A DNA stretch of 64,000 nt, from NCBI RefSeq assembly GCF_040361435.1, contig NZ_APNL01000009.1:62001-126000 (forward strand), given 5' to 3'. This document shows positions 16,750-26,259 of this stretch, piece after piece. The number at the start of each line of letters is the position of its first letter. Position 1 is the first letter of the stretch. Source of the DNA: Salinisphaera sp002433465 (GTDB taxonomy: Bacteria; Pseudomonadota; Gammaproteobacteria; Nevskiales; Salinisphaeraceae). The translations under genes and the position numbers were made by a program. The notes beneath the pieces are model-generated. The model did not search any database, was not told where the DNA came from, and worked only from the letters and a program-made list of their open reading frames with translations.

Positions 16750-18582
16750 CTACTCGACAGTCACGCTCTTGGCCAGATTCCGAGGCTGGTCGACGTCGGT
16801 GCCCTTGGCCACGGCGACGTGATAGGCCAACAGCTGTAGCGGGACGGTATAGGCGATGGGGGCCAGCGTTTCGTCGACGTGGGGCATGTCGAGCACGGTG
16901 ATGCCGGGGCCGGTATCCAGGCCTGACGCGGCGTCGGCGAAGACATAGAGCTTGCCGCCGCGGGCGCGGACTTCCTGCAGGTTGGATTTCACCTTTTCCA
17001 GCCAGTCGTTTTTGGGCGCGATGGCGATGACGGGCATCTTTTCGTCGACCAGGGCGAGCGGGCCGTGCTTGAGTTCGCCGGCGGCATAGGCTTCGGCATG
17101 GAGATAGGAAATCTCCTTGAGCTTGAGCGCGCCTTCCATGGCGATGGGATACATCGGTCCGCGCCCGAGGAACAGGGCGTGATCCTTGTCGACGAATTCT
17201 TCGGCCAGATGGCGAATGGCGTCGTCGAGTTCGAGCACGCGTTCGACCGAGGTGGCCAGCTGGTGAATATCCTCGGCCAACGCGCGCCGGTCTTCGGCCT
17301 TGCGTTCGAGCATGCCGGTAAGCAGCAACAGGCACAGCAGCTGGGTGGTGAAGGCCTTGGTGGAGGCCACGCCGATCTCGGGGCCGGCATGGGTCATGAG
17401 CACCAGGTCGGACTCGCGGGTGAGCGAGCTTTCCGGCTTGTTGCAGATGGCAAGCGTGGCCAGATAGCCGCCGTCGCCGGTGCCCAGCGATTTCGCATAG
17501 CGCAGTGCGGCGAGCGTATCCGCGGTTTCGCCGGACTGGGATAGCGTGACGAACAGGCAGTTCCTGGGCACCACCGGGTCGCGATAGCGGTATTCGCTGG
17601 CCAGTTCCACGTTGCAGGGAATCCGCGCCATGGCTTCGAGCCAGTAGCGTGCGACCAGCCCGGCATGATGGCTGGTGCCACATGCGACGATATGAATGTA
17701 CTCGACGCCGTCGAGCAGCTCGCGTGCTTCGGCGCTGATGCTGGAGGCGAAGATGTCGTCGGCGGACACGCGCCCCTGCCAGGTTTCGGCCAGCGCCCGC
17801 GGCTGCTCGTAGATTTCCTTGAGCATGAAGTGGCGGTAGTCGCCTTTCTCCGTCGCCGAGAGCGACAGACCGGACTCCTTGACCGGCCGATCGACGGGCG
17901 CGCCGCTGCCGTCGATGATGGAATAGCTTTCGTGGGTCAGCACCACGAGATCGTCTTCTTCGAGATAGACGAAATCGCGGGTTACGGGCAGAAGAGCCGC
18001 GACGTCGGAGGCCACGAAATGCTCGCCGATGCCGACGCCCAGCACCAGGGGCGAGCCGCTGCGCGTTGCGACCAGGGTATGCGGATCGTCGCGACAGACC
18101 ACGGCCAGCGCATAGGCGCCGTCCAGTTCGGCGACGGTGGCCCGTACGGCGGCGGCCAGGTCGTTGCTCTCGCCCAGATGGCTATCCACCAGGTGGGCGA
18201 CGACTTCCGTGTCGGTCTGGGATGTGAACTCGTAGCCGGCCTGTTTCAGGCGCTCACGTAGCGGCTCGAAATTCTCGATGATGCCGTTGTGTACCACCGC
18301 GATGCGGTCCGACGATACGTGCGGATGGGCATTGGTTTCGGATACGCCGCCGTGGGTGGCCCAGCGGGTATGGGCAATGCCGAGCACGCCGGGGCGCGGG
18401 GCTTCGGCAAGCTTGTCGGCCAGCGCCTGGACCTTGCCCACCGCGCGGGTGCGGTCCAGCGCGCCGTCGTTGACCAGCGCCATGCCAGCCGAGTCGTAGC
18501 CGCGGTATTCAAGCCGTCGCAGACCTTCGAGCAGGATGGGTTCGACATTGCGCTGCGCACTGGCGCCGACAATTCCGCACAT
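16750..18582 (-). CDS. glmS: Glutamine--fructose-6-phosphate aminotransferase (isomerizing)
   Basis: First step of amino-sugar synthesis: fructose-6-phosphate plus glutamine gives glucosamine-6-phosphate. 610 residues, full length. Starts MCGIVGAS with catalytic Cys2 after Met removal; the glutaminase domain is about 1-225, followed by two SIS isomerase domains (SQSGETADTLAAL is the sugar-phosphate site), and the C-terminus ends LAKSVTVE as in E. coli. It lies 60 bases after glmU on the same strand with a hairpin between. The ribosome site is AAAGGA. Confidence 0.97.
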   Translation of the reverse strand: MCGIVGASAQRNVEPILLEGLRRLEYRGYDSAGMALVNDGALDRTRAVGKVQALADKLAEAPRPGVLGIAHTRWATHGGVSETNAHPHVSSDRIAVVHNGIIENFEPLRERLKQAGYEFTSQTDTEVVAHLVDSHLGESNDLAAAVRATVAELDGAYALAVVCRDDPHTLVATRSGSPLVLGVGIGEHFVASDVAALLPVTRDFVYLEEDDLVVLTHESYSIIDGSGAPVDRPVKESGLSLSATEKGDYRHFMLKEIYEQPRALAETWQGRVSADDIFASSISAEARELLDGVEYIHIVACGTSHHAGLVARYWLEAMARIPCNVELASEYRYRDPVVPRNCLFVTLSQSGETADTLAALRYAKSLGTGDGGYLATLAICNKPESSLTRESDLVLMTHAGPEIGVASTKAFTTQLLCLLLLTGMLERKAEDRRALAEDIHQLATSVERVLELDDAIRHLAEEFVDKDHALFLGRGPMYPIAMEGALKLKEISYLHAEAYAAGELKHGPLALVDEKMPVIAIAPKNDWLEKVKSNLQEVRARGGKLYVFADAASGLDTGPGITVLDMPHVDETLAPIAYTVPLQLLAYHVAVAKGTDVDQPRNLAKSVTVE

Positions 18583-18604
18583 GGCGCTGATTCCTTTGTG
18601 ATCG

Positions 18605-18628
18605 GCCCTGCGCTATCGACCGCAGGGC
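18605..18628 (-). promoter_or_regulatory. Hairpin in the glmU-glmS intercistronic gap
   Basis: GCCCTGCG and CGCAGGGC form a perfect 8-bp stem with an 8-base loop between the glmU stop and the glmS ribosome site. In enterobacteria the glmS leader is a target of RNase E and the sRNA GlmZ. Here the stem could be a processing or attenuation point. No GlmZ-like gene was recognised and no T-tract follows. Confidence 0.45.
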
Positions 18629-18642
18629 GTATCGGGTGATGG

Positions 18643-20019
18643 TTAAGAGTGGCCGGGGTTTTTCTTGCGCGGGCGTTTCCAGCCGTCAATGCTGAACTGC
18701 TTGGCGCGCGACAGCGTGAGCGTGTCGGCCGGCGCGGTCTTGGTCAGCGTGGTGCCGGCACCGATGGTGGCACCGCGCTCGACGCTGACCGGCGCCACCA
18801 GCTGGCAATCCGAGCCGATGAAGGCATCGTCGCCGATGGTGGTGACATGCTTGTTGGCGCCGTCGTAGTTGCAGGTAATCACACCCGCGCCGATGTTGAC
18901 GTTGGCGCCCACCACCGCATCGCCCACATAGCTCAGGTGGTTGATCTTGCTGCCTGCACCGAGCCTGAGCTTCTTGGTTTCCACGAAGTTGCCGATCTTG
19001 GCGCGATCAGCCAGCTCAGTGTCCGGGCGCAGCCGCGCGAACGGGCCGATCTGGCAACGCGCGCCCACGTTAGCATGCTCGATCACGGTATGTGACAGCA
19101 CCTGGGTATGATCGCCTATGGTGCAGTTGCGCAGCACGCAGTGCGGGCCAATATGCACGCCCTCGCCCAGCACCACCTCGCCTTCGATCACCGCGTTCAC
19201 GTCGATCAGACAGTCGCGCCCGATATGCAGCGAGCCACGCAGGTCGAAGCGCTCCGGGTCGCGCAGGGTCAGGCCCTGATCCATCAGCGCCTCGGCCTGG
19301 CGCCGCTGGAGCAGGCGTTCCGCGGTGGCCAGATCGCGCTTGTCGTTAATGCCCTGGGTTTCCTCGATGCTGCCCGACTGGCCGGCCACGATCGATACCC
19401 CGTCGCCGGCCGCCATGGCAATACAGTCGGTGAGGTAATACTCGCCCTGGGTGTTTTCGTTGGTCAGCCGCGACAACCAGTCGCGCAGATGCCGCGCCTG
19501 GGCACAGAGCAGCCCGGTGTTCACCTCGCGAATATGGCGTTCATCGGCGCTGGTGTCCTTGTCTTCGACGATGCCGACCACGCGGTTCTCATCATCGCGA
19601 CGAATACGCCCATAGCCGGCGGGATCGTCGAGCACCACGGTGAGCAGCGCCAGCGCATCGCTGGCGGCCGCGTCCACCAGGTGCGACAGGGTGGCCGCGC
19701 GCACCAGCGGCACATCGCCATAGAGCACCAGCACGCTGGCATCGTCGGGTACGTCGTCGATCGCCTGACTGACGGCGTGCCCGGTGCCCAGCTGTTGCTG
19801 CTGGTAGACCCAGTTCACCTCGAGATAACCCAGAGCCGACTGCACCTGCTCAGCCCCATGGCCGTAGACCACGTGGATCTGTTCCGGATCGAGCGTTTGT
19901 GCGGCTTCCACCACGTGCTTGAGCAACGGCCGGTCACCGAGCGGCTGTAGCACCTTCGGCAGCGCCGAACGCATGCGTTTACCCTTGCCCGCGGCCAGGA
20001 CGACGATATGCAGACCCAT
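18643..20019 (-). CDS. glmU: Bifunctional UDP-N-acetylglucosamine pyrophosphorylase/glucosamine-1-phosphate N-acetyltransferase
   Basis: Acetylates glucosamine-1-phosphate and couples it to UTP, giving UDP-GlcNAc for peptidoglycan and LPS. 458 residues from ATG 20019; the open frame extends upstream but MGLHIVVLAAGKGKRM is the conserved start. N-terminal uridylyltransferase domain with GKGKRM and LPKVLQPL (about 1-230); C-terminal left-handed beta-helix built of hexapeptide repeats (about 250-440). It is 31 bases after opgH and 60 bases before glmS, so it is probably co-transcribed with both. Confidence 0.96.
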   Translation of the reverse strand: MGLHIVVLAAGKGKRMRSALPKVLQPLGDRPLLKHVVEAAQTLDPEQIHVVYGHGAEQVQSALGYLEVNWVYQQQQLGTGHAVSQAIDDVPDDASVLVLYGDVPLVRAATLSHLVDAAASDALALLTVVLDDPAGYGRIRRDDENRVVGIVEDKDTSADERHIREVNTGLLCAQARHLRDWLSRLTNENTQGEYYLTDCIAMAAGDGVSIVAGQSGSIEETQGINDKRDLATAERLLQRRQAEALMDQGLTLRDPERFDLRGSLHIGRDCLIDVNAVIEGEVVLGEGVHIGPHCVLRNCTIGDHTQVLSHTVIEHANVGARCQIGPFARLRPDTELADRAKIGNFVETKKLRLGAGSKINHLSYVGDAVVGANVNIGAGVITCNYDGANKHVTTIGDDAFIGSDCQLVAPVSVERGATIGAGTTLTKTAPADTLTLSRAKQFSIDGWKRPRKKNPGHS

Positions 20020-20050
20020 AACTAAAGACGATTCGACGGTTTGTTGGGGA

Positions 20051-22552
20051 CTATACAGTCCGCGGCGAGTCCTGCGTAGGTGCCGCGGCCGGGCGTTCGA
20101 CCAGCCAGGCGCGCCAGGCCGACGGCGCCTGCGCCCAGACCTGGGCATGCAGCCAGCGCATACGCTGCGGATCGGCCAGCAGGCGACGCTGTTCATCGGT
20201 GCTCAGTACATCCGGGCCGTTATCCAGCGCGCGCTCGGCCAGCAGCTGGCGATACTCCGCAATCACCCCGGTCAGCGAACGGTCGCGGCCCTGCATGCCG
20301 ATATGCAGGGCATTGATCACCGGATTGACCACGGCCTCGGCAAAACCCGCCTCGGGCGCGGCCGCGGCTTCGAGTTCCACCACCCGTGCCAGCTCCGCCG
20401 GCGCGTGGCGCTCTTCGGGAATCAGCTGCAGGTCGTGACGACGCAGCCAGATGCCCAGATCGGCACGTGAGGTCAGCACGGTAATCGCCGGCGCAATGAT
20501 CAACGGCACGAGGATGGGCGCTAGCCAGGGCGCGAACCCGGGCGTAAACCACAGCAGCAATGCGCCCCAGCCGAGTGCCAGCAGCATGCCCCAGATATGA
20601 AAGCGCAGCGCGCGCGACCAGGGCACCTGCGCATCCGCGCGCTGTTGGCTATCCCACTTCACCTGCTTGCCGATGAGCGTGGTGAAAACAAAGCGCGTAT
20701 GCGCCAGCATGCGGATCGGCGCGAGCAGCGATGTGAGCACGATCTCGATGAGCGTGGAGGCCACCAGGTTGCCCACGCCGCCGAACTCGCGCTGCGTGCC
20801 CTTGGCGACGATCATCACCACGCCCAGAATCTTGGGCAAGAACAGCACCACCAGGGTGGCCACGAACAGGCTTACCGCCCAAATGGGCTGCCATACCGGC
20901 CAGGCCGGGAACAGCGCGCCGGCCACCGGAAAATAATCCGGCGTGCGCACCGCTTCCAGCACCGCTTCGGTGCTCGACAGCAGCAGGAATACGAACCAGA
21001 TGGCGGCCGACGTATAGGCCATGACGCCGTTGGCGAACAGCGCCCGATGGGCCGGCGCGAGGTTGTCGGAAAACAACAGCCGGATATGCTGGATATTGCC
21101 CTGGCACCAGCGCCGGTCGCGCCCGAGTTCGTCGAGCAGCGTGGGCGGCACTTCTTCATAGCTGCCGGGCAGGTCGTAGGCAATGAACACGCCCCAGCCG
21201 GCGCGGCGCATGAGTGCGGCCTCGACGAAGTCGTGGCTGAGAATATCGCCGGACAACGCACCGCGGCCGGGCAGACGCGGCAGCGCACAGTGGGCCATGA
21301 ACGGCTCGATGCGGATGATCGCGTTATGGCCCCAGTAGTGGGCATTGTCCAGATGCCAGAAATGCAGCCCGGCCGCGAACATGCGCCCGTACACGCGGGT
21401 GGCGAACTGCTGTACGCGTGCCAGCACGCTGTCGCGATTGACCGCCGTGGGCGGCGTCTGAATCAGACCCACACCCGGGTTGGCCTGCATGCGATCCACG
21501 AGCGCGACCAGCGTATCGCCGGCCATGATGCTGTCGGCATCGAGCACGATCATGTAGCGGTAATGCCCGCCCCAGCGCCGACAGAAATCCGCCAGATTGC
21601 CGCTCTTGCGCTTCACCCGGGCCCGACGGCGGCGATAGAACAGCCGGCCGAAGGCATCGAGCGTACGACAGCTCTCGGCCCAGGCGTTTTCTTCCGCGAT
21701 GACGGTATCGGGCTTGACCGAGTCGCTGAGCACGAAGAAATCGAAATCCTCGAGGCGGCCGGTGGCCTGCAGGGACTCGTAGATCGCCCGCAGCCCGGCA
21801 AAGGTCCGGGATACGTCTTCCTCGTAGATCGGCATGACGATCGCCGTGCGCGCATCACCCTCGACAGGCGGCTTGCGCGGCGGCGGGTCGTGCGGCGGAT
21901 CGCTGCGCACCAGATAGCGGTCGCCCCGCCAGAGCACGAAGAACCCGGACAGTGCCGTCCAGAACCCCACCAGAATCCAGGCGAACAACATGAACGCCGC
22001 GCCGAGAATGAAGGCTTCGAGCACGGTTGCACCGCGGTGTGGCAGTACCGTGGCCATATAGGCCGCCGCCCCGGCCGCGGGGAACGCGACCATCAAGGCC
22101 AGCAGGGTCTGGCGCCAGCGCACCACGCCCTTGAGCCGACTGGGCACCGACTTGGGCAGGCTGCTGCTGCGGCGCCGGCCGAGCCAGGGCAGCAGCCGCC
22201 AGGGCCGGCGATCAATATCCGCCGGCGACATCGGCCAGCGATTGAGCGGCGGCATGGCCGCACTGCGCAGCGCGCCGGCTGTAGGGGGTCGTGTTTCCGC
22301 GTCCTGGCTGAGCTTCGGGTAGCTGTCGTGCAGCCGGCCCAGCAGCTCGCGGTCGTCGTCTTCCAGCTCCGGCTCGCTCGGGGCTTTTTCGAGTTCGCTC
22401 TGCAGGCGTTCGATCGCGGCGCCGCGATCGACCGGCCCGGCATCGAGCACGCGCGCGCGCAACGCTCGACGGCGGTCGTCCGACAGGCTCAGATACGATA
22501 GATAGGCGTCGATTGCATCGACGACCTCGGACGCAGGGTTAGAATCGCTCAC
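20051..22552 (-). CDS. opgH: Glucans biosynthesis glucosyltransferase H
   Basis: Inner-membrane glucosyltransferase that builds the linear beta-1,2 backbone of osmoregulated periplasmic glucans from UDP-glucose. 833 residues, close to the E. coli length. Cytosolic N-terminal part, two hydrophobic helices, a GT2 catalytic domain (DADS, and RRWCQGN near the acceptor site), then several more membrane helices. Its start overlaps the opgG stop by four bases, so expression is coupled. In E. coli OpgH also links UDP-glucose level to cell size; whether that holds here is unknown. Confidence 0.95.
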   Translation of the reverse strand: MSDSNPASEVVDAIDAYLSYLSLSDDRRRALRARVLDAGPVDRGAAIERLQSELEKAPSEPELEDDDRELLGRLHDSYPKLSQDAETRPPTAGALRSAAMPPLNRWPMSPADIDRRPWRLLPWLGRRRSSSLPKSVPSRLKGVVRWRQTLLALMVAFPAAGAAAYMATVLPHRGATVLEAFILGAAFMLFAWILVGFWTALSGFFVLWRGDRYLVRSDPPHDPPPRKPPVEGDARTAIVMPIYEEDVSRTFAGLRAIYESLQATGRLEDFDFFVLSDSVKPDTVIAEENAWAESCRTLDAFGRLFYRRRRARVKRKSGNLADFCRRWGGHYRYMIVLDADSIMAGDTLVALVDRMQANPGVGLIQTPPTAVNRDSVLARVQQFATRVYGRMFAAGLHFWHLDNAHYWGHNAIIRIEPFMAHCALPRLPGRGALSGDILSHDFVEAALMRRAGWGVFIAYDLPGSYEEVPPTLLDELGRDRRWCQGNIQHIRLLFSDNLAPAHRALFANGVMAYTSAAIWFVFLLLSSTEAVLEAVRTPDYFPVAGALFPAWPVWQPIWAVSLFVATLVVLFLPKILGVVMIVAKGTQREFGGVGNLVASTLIEIVLTSLLAPIRMLAHTRFVFTTLIGKQVKWDSQQRADAQVPWSRALRFHIWGMLLALGWGALLLWFTPGFAPWLAPILVPLIIAPAITVLTSRADLGIWLRRHDLQLIPEERHAPAELARVVELEAAAAPEAGFAEAVVNPVINALHIGMQGRDRSLTGVIAEYRQLLAERALDNGPDVLSTDEQRRLLADPQRMRWLHAQVWAQAPSAWRAWLVERPAAAPTQDSPRTV

Positions 22553-24276
22553 GGTGATAGCGCATAACTCCAGGTCTCGGTCAGCGCGCCGCCGTCAGAG
22601 CCGGCGAGATAGGCGCGCAGCTCCAACGGCGTCTTGAGCGAATCGGTGGGCACCAGAAACGTCAGTCGCCAACCGCCGGTATGCGGATTGCGCACCGCCT
22701 CGATGTTATTGATGGTCGCATCGCGCATGGCGTTAACGCGGGGCTGGACGCTGCCCGGGTCGGTCAACTTGCCCAGCTCGCCGCCTTCGAATTCGATAGC
22801 CACCTGAATGGTGTTGCGCGGTTGACCCGGGGTAACCGCGGCACGGCCGACACGCGAGGCCGTGGTATGGGCAAGAGAGGCCGGGCTGGCCAGTTCCTTA
22901 CCCCAACGAATGCTGTAGGCATAGTGCAGCCGCGCACCGGCTTCGACCGGATCGTTGGGCACCCAGTAGAGCGCGATGTTGTCGTTGACTTCGCTGTCGG
23001 AGGGAATCTGGACCAGTTCCAGATGACCCTTGCCCCAGTCCCCCTCGGGGGTGATCCAGGCATTCGGGCGCTTTTCGTACTCGTAGTCCAGATCCTGATA
23101 ATGATCGAAGTTGCGATCGCGCTGGAGCAGCCCGAAACCGCGCACGTTGTCGGCCGAGAACTGGTTCATCGACAGTTTCTGCGGGTTACGCAGCGGCCGC
23201 CAAAGCCATTCGCCGTTGGTGGCGGAAATGAGCATGCCGTCGGAGTCGTGCGCTTCGGGACGATAGTCGTCTAGCCGGGCCAGGCTGTTCTCGCCCCACA
23301 TGTACATGCTGGTCAGCGGCGCCACGCCGAGTTTGCCGATTGCCTTGCGGGTGAACAGCGTCGCCTCCACGCGGGTGACGGTGGAATCGCCGGGGTTGAT
23401 CTCGAACTTGTAGGCGCCGGCCGCGCTCGGTGAGTCGAGCAGGGCATAGGCGGTGACCGTGCGCGCCTGCGGGCGGGGACGGACCAGCCAAAAGCTCACG
23501 AACGCCGGGAACTCTTCGCCCTTGTCGCCGCCCGTGTCGATGGCCAGCCCGCGTGCGGACAGACCATAATGCTGCTCCGCGCCCAGCGCACGAAAATAGG
23601 ACGCGCCCAGAAACGAGGCGATCTCGTCGAGCTTGCCGGGCGTATCGAGCTCGTGCATGAACTTCAAGCCCGCATAGCCGAGATCATCCGGGATACGGTT
23701 GCGCAGGTCTTCGTTCGGGTACTGGAAGCGGTTTTTGTCGAACCGGAACTCGCCGACGCCATCGTCGGTGACAAGATGTATCTTCACCGGGTGTACGTAA
23801 TAAGAACCCGGGTGATAGAACATCACCTCGAACGGCAGTTGCCGCTCGTGCCAGAGCGCGTTATCCGGCTTGTACTTGATCTGGTCAAGCGCGGCAAAAT
23901 CGAAGTCCTGCAGGAACTGCGGAATCTTCGGCGGCTCGGAATAAGGCTTGGCCGCCAGCGCCTCGGCTTTGTCGACAACGCGGTTGTAGTCGAACCGACG
24001 GCTGGTTTGGGCAGCGTCGCTGTCCTCGGTGGTCTGGGCGTCGGCGTCGGGGTTGTCTTGTGCCTTGGACGCGTCTTTTGCTTTTGCATCGGACGCGTCT
24101 GCTGCTGTCGTCTCGGACGCATCCTGTTCTGTTGCCTTGGACGCATCTGCTGCGGTGGCCTCGGACGTACCCTGTTCCGCTGCCTTGGGCGCATCTGCTG
24201 CTGTCGCCGGAAGCGCGATCGCGGCGCTCAGTACGACGAAACCGGCAAGCACGCCGGCAGGCCAATGCCTTGTCAT
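22549..24276 (-). CDS. opgG: Glucans biosynthesis protein G with repeat-rich N-terminal linker
   Basis: Periplasmic protein needed for branching or release of osmoregulated periplasmic glucans. 575 residues, longer than usual (about 510). A Sec signal peptide (about 1-26, ending ATAA) is followed by an unusual low-complexity Ala/Asp/Ser/Lys/Thr linker (about 27-95) encoded by three 48-bp repeats, then the conserved MdoG domain beginning RRFDYNRVV. The body contains the family segments PYSEPP, YHPGSYYV and FGLLQRDR. It is coupled to opgH downstream and followed at a distance by glmUS. Confidence 0.94.
   Translation of the reverse strand: MTRHWPAGVLAGFVVLSAAIALPATAADAPKAAEQGTSEATAADASKATEQDASETTAADASDAKAKDASKAQDNPDADAQTTEDSDAAQTSRRFDYNRVVDKAEALAAKPYSEPPKIPQFLQDFDFAALDQIKYKPDNALWHERQLPFEVMFYHPGSYYVHPVKIHLVTDDGVGEFRFDKNRFQYPNEDLRNRIPDDLGYAGLKFMHELDTPGKLDEIASFLGASYFRALGAEQHYGLSARGLAIDTGGDKGEEFPAFVSFWLVRPRPQARTVTAYALLDSPSAAGAYKFEINPGDSTVTRVEATLFTRKAIGKLGVAPLTSMYMWGENSLARLDDYRPEAHDSDGMLISATNGEWLWRPLRNPQKLSMNQFSADNVRGFGLLQRDRNFDHYQDLDYEYEKRPNAWITPEGDWGKGHLELVQIPSDSEVNDNIALYWVPNDPVEAGARLHYAYSIRWGKELASPASLAHTTASRVGRAAVTPGQPRNTIQVAIEFEGGELGKLTDPGSVQPRVNAMRDATINNIEAVRNPHTGGWRLTFLVPTDSLKTPLELRAYLAGSDGGALTETWSYALSP
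24071..24214 (-). repeat. Three 48-bp imperfect tandem repeats inside opgG
   Basis: Units 24071-24118, 24119-24166 and 24167-24214 share a 48-base period and encode 16-residue units of the type ATAADASKATEQDASE. They make the acidic, Ala-rich linker after the OpgG signal peptide. The period is a multiple of three, so copy number can change without breaking the frame. Confidence 0.8.
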
Positions 24277-24409
24277 GTATCACTCCAGTGTGAGCCGGCC
24301 CACGCCGTCATGCTGCTACCGACCGCGAACCGTGCGGGCGAGTTCCCCCTCGTCCATACGTAATGATAACCGATCAAAACACAGGCCACGCGGGCGCGCG
24401 GTACGAGCC

Positions 24410-25642
24410 TCAGCGCCGACGCTGCCAGGGCAGGCGCAGCGTCTCTGCCATGTTGCGGATGCCGGGCATGATCGCGCCGGTGCTCTGAGTGAAATTGAGC
24501 GTCATTTGTACGTCGTCGCCCGCGTCCGCCGTGGGCGCCCATCCCGCCGACAGATAGTTCACGCTCAAATCGATCCGGTCGCTGAGCTGGGACAGCCCCA
24601 GGTTCAAGCCGGCACGGGCGCCGCCCACGCCCGGTTGATAGCGGCTGTCGCCGAGGGCGAATGTGGGCGACAGCTCTGCCTCTAGCCCACCGATATTCAG
24701 ACCCCGCGTCGCCGACAGTCGCCACAGGCGACCGTCCACCGGCAGATTCAACGGCGCATCCATGCTCGCGTCATACCAGCCCAGGCTGCTGTTCATGCGC
24801 CAATCACGCCACTGTAGCGTTTGGGCGGCGATTTCCAGTGCCATTGGGCTGTTGCTCGCGGCCTGGGCGTCGGTGGGCGCGCCGAGTTCGGCACGGATCT
24901 GCCAGGGCCGGCCGATATCGGTGAGCCGGCTGTTGCGCGCCAGTAGAAAGGTTTGCGAGATAGCCGCATCGCTACGCAGCGGCGAGGGCTCGTGCAGGCG
25001 CACGTCATGGGACAGCTGCCAGTCGTTGCCGAGCGGCCGGCTTGCCTGCAGCCCAAAGCCGTTGTCGCCGGGCACCACCGAGCTTCCCAGGGCATCGAAC
25101 TGTGCGTCGGCCTGAAAATAGCTCAGGGTCAGGTCGTTGGCGCCCAGCGACTGGGCAAGACCGATGCTTGCAGCGCGACCGCCCAGCACGTTGCCGTCGT
25201 TCATTGTATTGCTGACCTGCGCGACTTCGGTCGCCAGATCCGGCATATACCACCGACCGCCGAGATCAAGGCGGTGCTCTGCGCGTACCAGCGTCTGACC
25301 ACCGCCAAAGGCCGCGCCCTCGCCCTCGGTACGAATCGCGGCCGCGCGCAGCGTCGACGCATCGCTCGCCCCGCCCTGCCACTGAAGACCACTGGTCAGA
25401 TAGCGTTGCTGCGGTGTGCTCAGCGCATCGACGCCGAAGAAGGCCTCCGCGCGGCCGAGCCCTTTTCTGACTTCAGATAGATCGACTTCCCGCTCTTCCC
25501 CGTGAATCGTCCGATCGAAGGACGACGACATGAACGGAGAAATGGATTTCGTGGGCCCGGCAAGCGACGACGCGGGCCAGGCGAGTCCCAGGCTCACGGC
25601 GAGCACGACGGCGATTGGAATTGAATGGCCCTGAGACAGCAT
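24410..25642 (-). CDS. Putative outer-membrane beta-barrel protein of unknown function
   Basis: 410 residues with a Sec signal peptide (about 1-29, ending SSLAG). The mature part is rich in alternating polar and hydrophobic residues with many Gly and aromatic positions (for example DLTLSYFQADAQF, IDLSVNYLSAG), as expected for an outer-membrane beta-barrel. No named family is recognised and it does not end in the usual aromatic residue (it ends QRRR). It sits between atpC and opgG on the same strand, 133 bases before opgG. A link to periplasmic glucans is possible from position only. Confidence 0.55.
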   Translation of the reverse strand: MLSQGHSIPIAVVLAVSLGLAWPASSLAGPTKSISPFMSSSFDRTIHGEEREVDLSEVRKGLGRAEAFFGVDALSTPQQRYLTSGLQWQGGASDASTLRAAAIRTEGEGAAFGGGQTLVRAEHRLDLGGRWYMPDLATEVAQVSNTMNDGNVLGGRAASIGLAQSLGANDLTLSYFQADAQFDALGSSVVPGDNGFGLQASRPLGNDWQLSHDVRLHEPSPLRSDAAISQTFLLARNSRLTDIGRPWQIRAELGAPTDAQAASNSPMALEIAAQTLQWRDWRMNSSLGWYDASMDAPLNLPVDGRLWRLSATRGLNIGGLEAELSPTFALGDSRYQPGVGGARAGLNLGLSQLSDRIDLSVNYLSAGWAPTADAGDDVQMTLNFTQSTGAIMPGIRNMAETLRLPWQRRR

Positions 25643-25774
25643 GCCGGGTGTTTATGCGAGTGTGGGTGTCGCAGTGCAACAACCTAGACGATCGCTGCCA
25701 ATACGGCAAGTTAACCGTTCAATATCGCGCGATGGATGAACTAGAGACGACCTAAAGGACGGGGTCCGGGGGTG

Positions 25775-26188
25775 TTAGCGTCCGGCGCGAAGTTTTTTGA
25801 CCATGGTCAGACGTGCCGCTGCTTCGGCCAGCTCGGCCTGCGCACGAGACACGTCCACGCGATCACCCGCCTGGGCCAGGTTCTCCTCAGCGCGCTGCTT
25901 GGCCTGTTCGGCCGCGGCCTCGTCGATATCGGCGGCGCGTTCGGCCGTGTCGGCCATTACGGTCACCAGATGCGGCTGCACTTCCAGAATGCCGCCGGAA
26001 ACGAAGAACTGCAGTTCCTCCTGGCCTTCCTGCTGAATACGCACCTGGCCGGGGCGCATACGGGTGAGCAGCGGCGCATGGCGCGGGGCAATACCCACGT
26101 CGCCTTCTTCCGCGGCCACGACCACCATGGTCGCCGACCCCGAGTAGATCTGGCCTTCGGCACTGACGAGATCAACGTGTAGTTTCAT
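25775..26188 (-). CDS. atpC: ATP synthase F1 epsilon subunit
   Basis: Central-stalk subunit that couples rotor to F1 and inhibits ATP hydrolysis. 137 residues, normal. N-terminal beta-sandwich (MKLHVDLVSAEG..., GDVGIAPRHAPLL) and C-terminal two-helix domain rich in Ala and Glu. Last gene of the atp operon. The following 130 bases contain no strong terminator. Confidence 0.96.
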   Translation of the reverse strand: MKLHVDLVSAEGQIYSGSATMVVVAAEEGDVGIAPRHAPLLTRMRPGQVRIQQEGQEELQFFVSGGILEVQPHLVTVMADTAERAADIDEAAAEQAKQRAEENLAQAGDRVDVSRAQAELAEAAARLTMVKKLRAGR

Positions 26189-26259
26189 ATCGCTGCTCTA
26201 GGGAAAGGAAAAGACCGGCGCTCTATGGGCGCCGGTCACGCCTTGAACTCGGGCGCCGT

